From NCBI RefSeq assembly GCF_905207935.1, contig NZ_CAJLNI010000056.1, positions 1 to 11,887 on the forward strand: a DNA stretch of 11,887 bases, written 5' to 3'. The stretch comes from an uncultured Haemophilus sp. (GTDB lineage: Bacteria > Pseudomonadota > Gammaproteobacteria > Enterobacterales > Pasteurellaceae). Both the position numbers and the translations under genes were made by a program. Below are positions 6,421 through 11,887 of this stretch, piece after piece. Every line of letters begins with the position of its first letter. Positions within the stretch are counted from its first letter, which is position 1. The notes below the pieces were generated by a model that worked only from the letters and a program-made list of their open reading frames with translations, made no database searches and was not told the DNA's origin.

Positions 6421-7095
6421 TTAATACAAGCTTAAACGTTGTAATCGCTGTCTGGCGATTTCTTTGATTTCATCCTTTTTCGCTGTATTCATAATTTCCA
6501 AATAAAGTAATTTGGCCAAACCAATGTTGACTTGTGTTCCAATCCCTTCTTCATACAAACGAGCTAAACGGAATCGTCCTTCATTGCTGCCCGCATTTGC
6601 TGCTTTCTGGAACCATTCAAAGGCTTTGGTAAATTCTTTCTGATTGGTATAAATTTCCCCTAATGTAAGCATGGCATCAGGATCTTTTGTCGCACTGGTT
6701 TCAAATAATTTAATCGCTTGAGCGGTATCTTGTTTTACATAGTTGTTGCCGTTGAAATACATGACCGCCAAATTATTGATAGCTTTAATACTGCCTCGCT
6801 CAGCAGCTTCGCTAAACCACCAATAAGCCAACTCTTTATTTTCATCCACTCCACGGCCTAAATTATAAAGCATCCCTAAATTGCTTTGAGCTTGTAAATT
6901 ACCTTCCAAAGCTAAAGGATACATAATTTCAAAAACGGCTTTCCAATCTTGTTTCTCAGCCAGTTTTTGCGCCAGATCCATTTTTTGCTGCTCCGTCATT
7001 TGCGCTTTATCGACCAAATCAATAGTTTTCATCGCAAATGCTGAACTGCTTAAGGTAAGCGTGGTGAGGAGTAAAAGTTTGGCTAATGTCTTCAT
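6421..7095 (-). CDS. Secreted Sel1-repeat (TPR-like) protein
   Basis: The 224 residues begin with a clear signal peptide (Lys-Thr-Leu-Ala-Lys, a leucine-rich core, then SSSAFA with cleavage expected after Ala21), so the protein should be periplasmic. No lipobox cysteine is present. The mature part is made of Sel1-type alpha-helical repeats, about four between residues 58 and 206 (for example AQSNLGMLYNLGRGV and KAFEWFQKAANAGSNEGRFR). These are protein-interaction scaffolds, and the family name gives no specific function. The gene starts one base after the stop of the YwiC-like gene and has only a weak ribosome site, suggesting translational coupling and shared work. It converges on mnmC and shares its terminator. 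The binding partner cannot be read from the sequence. Confidence 0.9.
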   Translation of the reverse strand: MKTLAKLLLLTTLTLSSSAFAMKTIDLVDKAQMTEQQKMDLAQKLAEKQDWKAVFEIMYPLALEGNLQAQSNLGMLYNLGRGVDENKELAYWWFSEAAERGSIKAINNLAVMYFNGNNYVKQDTAQAIKLFETSATKDPDAMLTLGEIYTNQKEFTKAFEWFQKAANAGSNEGRFRLARLYEEGIGTQVNIGLAKLLYLEIMNTAKKDEIKEIARQRLQRLSLY

Positions 7096-7096
7096 C

Positions 7097-7813
7097 TTAT
7101 AATGTCGCTATCAATAAAATAATCAAAAAAATGGCGGATGTTCCGAATTCTATTAGACCGACTTGCTTAACCGAAAGTTTCTTGGTTGGTAAATAAATGG
7201 CACGAATTAACGCCGGCACAAAAGCAAGTGATAAGACATATTGTTGGGTAAACAAGCAACCAAGCACGCAAAGCACATGGAAAATAATAGAGGCTTTGAG
7301 ATAAAGCGGATTTTTACGTTCACGCATCATTGATTTGACGTAAAGCGTCGTACCAATAAAAAATAGACTTGGATACAGCGCTACCCACCAAATTTTTTCA
7401 TCAAAAGTGCGGTCAGAAAAATAATAGGATCCCATACCTGCAAGGGCAAAAATCGCAATACCGGCTAAATCATTGAGAAGATTGCGCTCATCTTTTTTCT
7501 TGGTGTAATAGATACTCACCAACACAAAAGGAAACATGGCGGCAATAAAGAAAAGAATTTGCCAGTTATAAAAAATGGCAGGAAGCGCAAATGAAAAAGC
7601 TGCGACACCATAGATGATTGTCCACTTTTTATATTCCGCCATATTTTTGCCTTTAAAGAGACTAAGCATTGGGTAACTCAGCAAATACATGCTGAACCAA
7701 GCTAAAAGCAAAAAGAAATGCGCCCAAACGGGTGAAGCTAATAACATACCGTAAACAAAAGGCAATAATGCCATGACAATGGCGCCATATTGATTCGAAA
7801 TCAGGAGTTTCAT
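7097..7813 (-). CDS. YwiC-like family integral membrane protein
   Basis: The 238-residue product is almost wholly hydrophobic, with about seven to nine membrane segments (around 10-28, 31-51, 64-81, 85-101, 113-130, 141-158, 172-189, 192-208 and 219-237). The N-terminal SNQYGAIVMALLPFVYG fits the NQ(H/Y)GA signature of the YwiC-like family (Pfam PF14256), and a second conserved-looking patch is ERNLLNDLAG (109-118) after a basic loop. The family is uncharacterised, so no reaction can be assigned. The start at 7813 puts the signature at residues 6-10, as expected; the ribosome site is poor. The gene leads a two-gene operon with the Sel1-repeat protein and is divergent from the RidA-like gene. 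An uptake signal (7405-7413) encodes part of DRTF in the loop at 134-137. Confidence 0.85.
   Translation of the reverse strand: MKLLISNQYGAIVMALLPFVYGMLLASPVWAHFFLLLAWFSMYLLSYPMLSLFKGKNMAEYKKWTIIYGVAAFSFALPAIFYNWQILFFIAAMFPFVLVSIYYTKKKDERNLLNDLAGIAIFALAGMGSYYFSDRTFDEKIWWVALYPSLFFIGTTLYVKSMMRERKNPLYLKASIIFHVLCVLGCLFTQQYVLSLAFVPALIRAIYLPTKKLSVKQVGLIEFGTSAIFLIILLIATL
7405..7413 (+). repeat. DNA uptake signal (USS core) in the YwiC-like gene
   Basis: Exact AAGTGCGGT. Read on the gene's strand it encodes part of DRTF in a loop between membrane segments. Confidence 0.9.
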
Positions 7814-7844
7814 AGTTTTCTTTAGTTGATAAAAATTCTCAATT

Positions 7845-7873
7845 ATTTTATCTCACAATTTCTTGATTTACAA
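7845..7873 (-). promoter_or_regulatory. Candidate promoter of the YwiC-like/Sel1 operon
   Basis: On the - strand TTGTAA (7868-7873) and TAAAAT (7845-7850, one mismatch to TATAAT) are 17 bases apart, placing the start near 7838 with a 25-base leader. The -35 overlaps that of the divergent RidA-like promoter. Confidence 0.5.
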
Positions 7874-7895
7874 AGTCTAAAACCACCTTTAGAAT
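7867..7895 (+). promoter_or_regulatory. Candidate promoter of the RidA-like gene
   Basis: TTTACA (7867-7872) and TAGAAT (7890-7895), each one mismatch from consensus, are exactly 17 bases apart. The start would be near 7902. This lies downstream of the in-frame ATG at 7826 and so argues against that codon being the translation start. Confidence 0.6.
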
Positions 7896-7924
7896 GGAAT
7901 TATCTTCATCAAAAAGGAGCCATT

Positions 7925-8275
7925 ATGTCGATTCAACGCATTCAACCAAGCAAACGCTTTTCTGAAGTGGTCATTCATAACAATACTGCCTATTTTGCAG
8001 GCCAAGTACCGGAAAAAACCGTTAAGCAAAATGCTTACGAGCAAACCAAAGAAGTCCTTTCACTGATCGATAAATTATTGGCTGAAATTGGTTCTGAAAA
8101 AAGTAAAATTCTTACCACGCAAATCTTCCTTGCTGATATGGCTGATTATGCCCAACTCAACCAAGCATGGGATGAATGGGTCGATAGCCAAAATCCACCA
8201 AGCCGAGCAACGGTAGAAGCGAAACTTGCAGATCCTGATTGGAAAGTTGAGATCGTGATTATTGCATCCGTGTAA
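7925..8275 (+). CDS. RidA/YjgF (YoaB-like) family protein
   Basis: The product is 116 residues, starting MSIQRIQPSKRF. I chose the ATG at 7925 over an in-frame ATG 33 codons upstream because AAGGAG (7914-7919) sits 5 bases before it, the product then matches the small family length (E. coli YoaB is 114), and the likely promoter lies between the two ATGs. RidA-family proteins form trimers; the best-studied members hydrolyse reactive enamine/imine products of PLP enzymes such as threonine dehydratase. The family's key arginine is present as Arg94 in PPSRATVEAKL, and KVEIVIIA follows at the C-terminus. VVIHNNT and IFLADMADYAQLNQAWDEW resemble YoaB more than RidA itself. Deaminase activity is possible, but other RidA-like subfamilies have other or unknown roles. 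It is transcribed alone or together with zapG. Confidence 0.9.
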   Translation: MSIQRIQPSKRFSEVVIHNNTAYFAGQVPEKTVKQNAYEQTKEVLSLIDKLLAEIGSEKSKILTTQIFLADMADYAQLNQAWDEWVDSQNPPSRATVEAKLADPDWKVEIVIIASV

Positions 8276-8365
8276 GCACAGCTTTTTCAAAATGTGATCA
8301 ACCGCAAAGAAACTTTTTTGTTTTTCCTTTAAACTAAACACTGAATTCAAAATAAGGAGTAATGT

Positions 8366-8776
8366 ATGCAATCATGGACACCAGAAATGTGGCAAGCCGC
8401 TGTGATTGGGCTTGTGGTTGGCGTAATCTTAGGCTATTTATTATTACGTTTAACAAAAGGTTCCGTAAAAAAACAAGTTCAGACCGAAGCTGAACTGAAA
8501 GAAGTGAAAACACAATTAAGCGATAAACAAGCACAACTTGAAAAACATTTCGCAGAAAGTGCTGAATTATTTAAAACCTTAATTGGTGATTATCAAAAAC
8601 TGTACCGTCACTATGCAACTTCATCTGAAGCCTTGCTTGGCAGTAAACCAGCCGACAAAGGTTTATTTACACAGCAATTAGTGACCGCCTCATCAGAAAG
8701 CAAATCTGAAGAGCCTCCACGCGATTACTCCGAAGGTTCATCTGGCTTATTAAAAACAGATAAAGAAAACCAGTAA
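8366..8776 (+). CDS. zapG: ZapG/YhcB (DUF1043) inner-membrane cell-envelope growth protein
   Basis: The 136 residues (E. coli YhcB is 132) start with one membrane helix (about 10-29, VIGLVVGVILGYLLLRL), followed by a cytoplasmic coiled coil (about 33-65). The family signature HFAESAELFKTLIGDYQKLYRHYATSS is at about 61-87, and a disordered region ends in PRDYSEGSSGLLKT. All these parts occur in the same order in E. coli YhcB. The protein is known as a non-essential factor linking cell division, elongation and envelope synthesis. AAGGAG lies 6 bases before the ATG at 8366, while an overlapping ATG at 8362 is in another frame and is ignored. The gene follows the RidA-like gene by 90 bases and ends at a strong bidirectional terminator shared with lolE. 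I saw no clear separate promoter in the gap. Confidence 0.95.
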   Translation: MQSWTPEMWQAAVIGLVVGVILGYLLLRLTKGSVKKQVQTEAELKEVKTQLSDKQAQLEKHFAESAELFKTLIGDYQKLYRHYATSSEALLGSKPADKGLFTQQLVTASSESKSEEPPRDYSEGSSGLLKTDKENQ

Positions 8777-8796
8777 TGATTAACGGTTGAACAATA

Positions 8797-8834
8797 AAAA
8801 AATCAGGGATTAAATGCTTAATCCCTGATTTTTT
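8797..8834. terminator. Strong bidirectional terminator between zapG and lolE
   Basis: A perfect 17-bp stem (8797-8813 with 8818-8834, core TCAGGGATTAA) has a 4-base loop ATGC. Its A6/T6 outer arms give U runs on both strands. It ends one base before the lolE stop codon and 58 bases after the zapG stop. Confidence 0.93.
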
Positions 8835-8835
8835 A

Positions 8836-10086
8836 TTAGTGATTACTCAATACTTGAGCCGGTTGTAACTTCGCGGCTCGACTGGCTGGATAAAGACTGG
8901 CGAGTAAACTCAATACCAATGCCGCCACGAGAACTAATACAACATCGAACCAATGTAATTCGCTTGGTAAGAAATCAACGAAATAGATACCATCTGATAA
9001 CAGTTTTTTATCAAGTAATGCCTCTATGCCTTGAATAATCGGCGTGAGATTCAGTGCAAGTACGACTCCTAACACGATACCAATCAGACACCCTTTCATT
9101 CCTGCAAGCAAACCATACCAAATAAAGATTTGTTTAATAAAGCCATTATTTGCTCCCAGGGTTCGCATAATCGCAATATCACCTTGCTTATCTTTTACTG
9201 CCATAATTAAGGTTGAAACGATATTAAAACACGCCACCCCAATTACAAGCACCATGGCGATATACATCACAGTACGGATAAGCTGAATATCACGATACAT
9301 ATAGCCAAATTTTGCTACCCAGTTTTGGATATAAAGCAGTTGAGGATAATCATTCAGCATCGAATAATCCATGTCTTGTACTTTAAATGGATCATCCACT
9401 TTTAATTCAACACCGGTAATTTGATCTTCTTGATACCCCATTAATTCTTGCGCTTGAGGTAATGCCAGTAAGGCATAACTGTGATCTAACTGGCCATCTA
9501 AACGCAAAATAGCGGTCACTTGAACACGCTCACGATTAGGCTGAGCCATTTGATCTTCGCCATTTGGTTGAGAGATTAATAATGACACCCAATCGCCAGC
9601 TTTAACATCTAACTCTTTGGCAATACCAGAGCCCAGCACCAATCCACCTTCTTCTGCGAATTTTTGCCAGCCATCCCCTTCCACAAACTTACCGAGAGAA
9701 CTCACTTGATCTTCAGCTTGTTTATCGACCCCTTTCACTTGAACGACTTTAAGTTTATTGCCGTTTTCAACTAAGGCAGTAAAACTCACAAAAGGTGAAA
9801 GTGCGGTAATTTTTTTGTTTGTTTTTAGACGCTCTTCTAGCTTTTGCCAATGGTTTAATGTGGCTTCATTGTCATGTGGATTTACCGTGATTTCCGTATG
9901 TGGCACGACAGCTAAAATACGCGAGTTTAATTCTCGCTCAAACCCATTCATGGCACTTAACCCCACAATCAACACCGCTACGCCAAGAGCGATACCAATT
10001 GCAGAGAATTTTGAAATTAACGCTACCAACGGATTCTTTTGCTTGCCCCGCTGATAACGCCAACTAATGAAAAAAGGCGTATTCAT
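8836..10086 (-). CDS. lolE: Lipoprotein-releasing ABC transporter, permease subunit LolE
   Basis: LolE pairs with LolC and two LolD in the inner membrane to pull mature outer-membrane lipoproteins out of the bilayer and hand them to periplasmic LolA; LolE is the subunit that first binds the lipoprotein. The 416 residues are the usual length. The first membrane helix is at about 21-45, a large periplasmic domain at 46-265, and three further helices at about 268-295, 315-350 and 378-402. VKDKQGDIAIMRTLGA (297-312) is the coupling-helix segment of the MacB/FtsX-type permease. I chose the ATG at 10086, not one 14 codons upstream inside lolD, because it overlaps the lolD stop as TAATG, has AAGGAAGG (10093-10100) 6 bases before it, and starts with the expected MNTPFFISWRYQRG. 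It lacks the Gly-Arg-Xaa-Pro hook segment seen in LolC. Confidence 0.96.
   Translation of the reverse strand: MNTPFFISWRYQRGKQKNPLVALISKFSAIGIALGVAVLIVGLSAMNGFERELNSRILAVVPHTEITVNPHDNEATLNHWQKLEERLKTNKKITALSPFVSFTALVENGNKLKVVQVKGVDKQAEDQVSSLGKFVEGDGWQKFAEEGGLVLGSGIAKELDVKAGDWVSLLISQPNGEDQMAQPNRERVQVTAILRLDGQLDHSYALLALPQAQELMGYQEDQITGVELKVDDPFKVQDMDYSMLNDYPQLLYIQNWVAKFGYMYRDIQLIRTVMYIAMVLVIGVACFNIVSTLIMAVKDKQGDIAIMRTLGANNGFIKQIFIWYGLLAGMKGCLIGIVLGVVLALNLTPIIQGIEALLDKKLLSDGIYFVDFLPSELHWFDVVLVLVAALVLSLLASLYPASRAAKLQPAQVLSNH
9799..9807 (+). repeat. DNA uptake signal (USS core) in lolE
   Basis: Exact AAGTGCGGT followed by two T-rich tracts, a strong full-length match. LolE reads ITALS at about residues 93-97, in the periplasmic domain. 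Confidence 0.9.
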
Positions 10087-10769
10087 TATGCACCTTCCTT
10101 CAAAATACCATCTTGCATGGTTAAACAACGAGACAGTTTTTGCGCTAATGACATATCATGTGTCACCAATAAAAACGCAATGTTTTGTTCCGCATTCAAG
10201 GTTTGAATCAACTCAAAAATACTTTCTGTGGTTTTATGATCCAAGTTACCAGTTGGTTCATCGGCTAAGACGAGAGCGGGATTATTCACCAATGCGCGCG
10301 CAATCGCCACACGTTGACGCTCACCGCCCGAAAGTGCAGATGGACGGTGAGTAATTCGATGACTTAAACCAACTGCGCCCAATATTTTTTCAGCACGATC
10401 TTTTGCTTCTGTTTTATTCTGACGACCAATTAACATCGGCATCATCACATTTTCTAATGCAGTAAAATCCGCCATTAAATGGTGAAATTGATACACAAAA
10501 CCTAGATTTTGGTTACGTAATTTAGCCAATTCACTTTCAGACGCTTTTTGCAAAGATTGCCCTTTAATAAAGACTTCCCCACTACTTGGCTGATCTAAAC
10601 CACCCAAAGTGTGCAATAAAGTACTTTTTCCTGAACCAGAACTCCCCACAATCGCCACTAATTCTTGTGGTTTCATGGCAAAGCTTACGCCTTTTAATAC
10701 TTGGGTTTGGTTCTCGCCTTCTTGGTAAAATTTATTAATATTTTGGCATTCTAATAAGTAGTTATTCAT
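10086..10769 (-). CDS. lolD: Lipoprotein-releasing ABC transporter, ATPase subunit LolD
   Basis: LolD is the cytoplasmic ATPase whose hydrolysis drives LolCDE. The 227 residues hold a full ABC domain: Walker A GSSGSGKST (42-50), Q-loop Gln94 in FVYQFHHLM, signature LSGGERQ (146-152), Walker B LVLADEP (166-172) and switch His204 in LLVTHDMS. The FVYQFHHLMADFTALENVMMP stretch is characteristic of LolD within the MacB/FtsE-like group. No key residue is missing. The start at 10769 lies three bases after the lolC stop, and the stop shares one base with the lolE start, so the three genes are tightly coupled in the order lolC-lolD-lolE. Confidence 0.97.
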   Translation of the reverse strand: MNNYLLECQNINKFYQEGENQTQVLKGVSFAMKPQELVAIVGSSGSGKSTLLHTLGGLDQPSSGEVFIKGQSLQKASESELAKLRNQNLGFVYQFHHLMADFTALENVMMPMLIGRQNKTEAKDRAEKILGAVGLSHRITHRPSALSGGERQRVAIARALVNNPALVLADEPTGNLDHKTTESIFELIQTLNAEQNIAFLLVTHDMSLAQKLSRCLTMQDGILKEGA

Positions 10770-10772
10770 ATT

Positions 10773-11887
10773 TTACTCATAACGTAATGCTTCCGCCGGC
10801 TCAGTTTTCGCCGCACGATAAGCTGGATAAATGGTTGATAATAAAGATAATAATAAAGAAAAGGCAATCACAATAATGACTTGCACAGGCTCAATGGATG
10901 TTGGCAAGAAAACACCGTTCGGATTGACCGCACTTAAAATTGCCCCAAGGTTTAAGGTGATTAATACCCCCAGTACGGCACCAATCAATGTCCCCACTAG
11001 CCCAACCAATAAACCTTGATAAATAAAGATCGAACGCACTTGTGATTTAGTGACACCTTGTGTTTGCAAAATAGCGATTTCCCCTTGTTTATCCACCACC
11101 ATTAAACTTAATGAGGTCACAATATTGGAAATGGCAACAACAATAATTAAGCTAATCAACAAGCCCATCATATTTTTTTCCATACGAACCGCTTGGAAAA
11201 ACTCCCCTTTTTGGACACGCCAATCGCTGATATGGCTCTCTTTAAAATAGGTTGGCAATTCTGTGATTTGGAAAGGATCATCCAGGAATAAACGATAGCC
11301 TTGCGCCTCACCAGGCTGAATACGCATTAGGCGACCAATATCCGCTAAATTAGCAAAAACTTCATAGCCTGACGCTTCACCATAGTCATAGTAAAGCTCA
11401 CTCACCGTAAATAAACGCTGCATCGGCACGCGACCAAATGGGGTGTATTGGCTATTTTCCGTAATCATTAAGCGAACTTTATCGCCCACCGCTAAGCCTA
11501 ATTTTTGAGCCAGATTATCGCCAATAATCAGCTTAAACTCACCTTGCGGTAAAAGTTGGTTAAATTGGCTTGGTTCGAAAGCGTCCAGTAAAGGATCATC
11601 TGAAAAAGACTGAATACCAATCACTTGGCCTGCACTTACGCCTTTTGCTGTTTGAAAAACAACATTCGTCGTATTAACCGGCACGGCTTTTTGCACAAAG
11701 TGCGGTGTATTTTCAAGCGGTTTTTCTGCCGAAACAGGCGCTTCTTGGCTAACAATCGCATGTGGAATGCTCGAAAGCACCTGTTGTTTTTGATAGCCTT
11801 CTAATCCGTTCATGACAGAAAGCACAATAATTAATGCCATCACACCCAGTACGATGCCAAAGCTTGCCAAATTAGCAACAAGTCGCC
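10773..11887 (-). CDS. lolC: Lipoprotein-releasing ABC transporter, permease subunit LolC (5' end outside window)
   Basis: LolC is the permease half that recruits LolA. The frame is open to the right edge; the apparent start at 11870 is an internal TTG, and the codons beyond it continue the family sequence (RLVAN before LASFGIVLGVMAL). By comparison with E. coli LolC, roughly 25 N-terminal residues are missing. Counting from 11870, the rest of the first helix is at 1-20 (ending VMNG), the periplasmic domain at 21-228, a second helix after VRMEKNMMGLL (228-238), the coupling segment at VDKQGEIAILQTQG (259-272) and two further helices at about 282-310 and 328-350. YTPFGRVPMQRLF (142-154) matches the hook of E. 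coli LolC that grips LolA, which separates it from LolE. The C-terminus TEPAEALRYE is also LolC-like. The promoter lies outside the window. Confidence 0.96.
   Translation of the reverse strand, partial: RLVANLASFGIVLGVMALIIVLSVMNGLEGYQKQQVLSSIPHAIVSQEAPVSAEKPLENTPHFVQKAVPVNTTNVVFQTAKGVSAGQVIGIQSFSDDPLLDAFEPSQFNQLLPQGEFKLIIGDNLAQKLGLAVGDKVRLMITENSQYTPFGRVPMQRLFTVSELYYDYGEASGYEVFANLADIGRLMRIQPGEAQGYRLFLDDPFQITELPTYFKESHISDWRVQKGEFFQAVRMEKNMMGLLISLIIVVAISNIVTSLSLMVVDKQGEIAILQTQGVTKSQVRSIFIYQGLLVGLVGTLIGAVLGVLITLNLGAILSAVNPNGVFLPTSIEPVQVIIVIAFSLLLSLLSTIYPAYRAAKTEPAEALRYE
10927..10935 (-). repeat. DNA uptake signal (USS core) in lolC
   Basis: Exact core on the - strand; lolC reads LSAVN in the loop before its last membrane helix. 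Confidence 0.9.
11698..11706 (+). repeat. DNA uptake signal (USS core) in lolC
   Basis: Exact AAGTGCGGT with an AT-rich tract; lolC reads TPHF in the periplasmic domain. Confidence 0.9.

Noticed and set aside
8272..8286. Small hairpin (AAGC-ACA-GCTT plus T run) after the RidA-like gene
   Set aside because: A 4-bp stem is too weak to call a terminator.
8290..8311. Possible CRP site (TGTGATC...) upstream of zapG
   Set aside because: Only one half-site is good; about 14 of 22 consensus positions match, which is not convincing.
8075..8534. Two - strand frames across the RidA-like and zapG genes
   Set aside because: They are antisense to conserved proteins, lack recognisable domains, and cover the zapG ribosome site.
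10087..10128. Longer lolE start 14 codons upstream
   Set aside because: The extra residues lie inside lolD, do not fit the family N-terminus, and the TAATG overlap with AAGGAAGG favours 10086.
9044..11250. Several + strand frames in the lolCDE region (for example 9044-9286, 9758-10054, 10067-10354, 10831-11019 and 11050-11250)
   Set aside because: All are antisense to intact lol genes, and their translations look like reverse-strand artefacts.
11711..11722. CAAGCGGT followed by T run, resembling the Apl-type uptake signal
   Set aside because: It lacks one base of the 9-base ACAAGCGGT core, stands alone, and the genome clearly uses the Hin type.
1..11887. Mobile element, phage, CRISPR, toxin-antitoxin or defence system
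   Set aside because: No transposase, integrase, direct-repeat array, tRNA or att-like duplication, or defence domain was found; every sizeable reading frame belongs to a conserved chromosomal family.

Overview
The window reads as ordinary core chromosome of a Pasteurellaceae bacterium of the Haemophilus influenzae / H. parainfluenzae / Aggregatibacter type. The clearest sign is 14 exact copies of the 9-base DNA uptake signal core AAGTGCGGT (either strand) in 11.9 kb, where chance predicts about 0.1. This is the Hin-type sequence, not the ACAAGCGGT variant of the Actinobacillus pleuropneumoniae group. Low GC and strong protein similarity to enterobacterial housekeeping genes agree. The species is inferred, not proven.

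Layout, left to right. Positions 1-296 hold the 3' end of a YedE/YeeE-family membrane transporter gene (+ strand, selenium- or sulfur-related), followed by a strong hairpin terminator. The ilvIH operon (- strand, 390-2605) encodes acetohydroxyacid synthase III, with catalytic and regulatory genes joined by a one-base stop/start overlap. A 370-base AT-rich gene-free stretch upstream holds its probable promoter and a near-consensus CRP-like site. fabB (- strand, 2976-4196) encodes beta-ketoacyl-ACP synthase I and is divergent from mnmC (+ strand, 4379-6388), the bifunctional tRNA wobble-uridine modification enzyme. Their shared 182-base gap holds a FadR-like operator on the fabB side. A terminator built from two inverted uptake signals fills the gap between mnmC and a convergent two-gene unit (- strand, 6421-7813): a YwiC-like membrane protein and a secreted Sel1-repeat protein. 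Divergent from that unit, with overlapping promoters, is a small RidA/YoaB-like gene (+, 7925-8275), followed by zapG/yhcB (+, 8366-8776). A 17-bp-stem bidirectional terminator then separates zapG from the lolCDE operon (- strand, 8836 to the right edge), the inner-membrane ABC machine that releases lipoproteins to LolA. lolC is cut by the window edge.

Functionally this is a run of unrelated housekeeping units: branched-chain amino acid synthesis, unsaturated fatty acid synthesis, tRNA modification, imine/enamine clearance, cell-envelope growth and lipoprotein sorting. I see no phage, insertion sequence, CRISPR array, tRNA, rRNA or defence island, and no evidence of a new multi-gene system. 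The most interesting signals are regulatory (CRP-like and FadR-like sites, overlapping divergent promoters), the use of uptake-signal pairs as terminators, and the uncharacterised YwiC-like/Sel1 gene pair.
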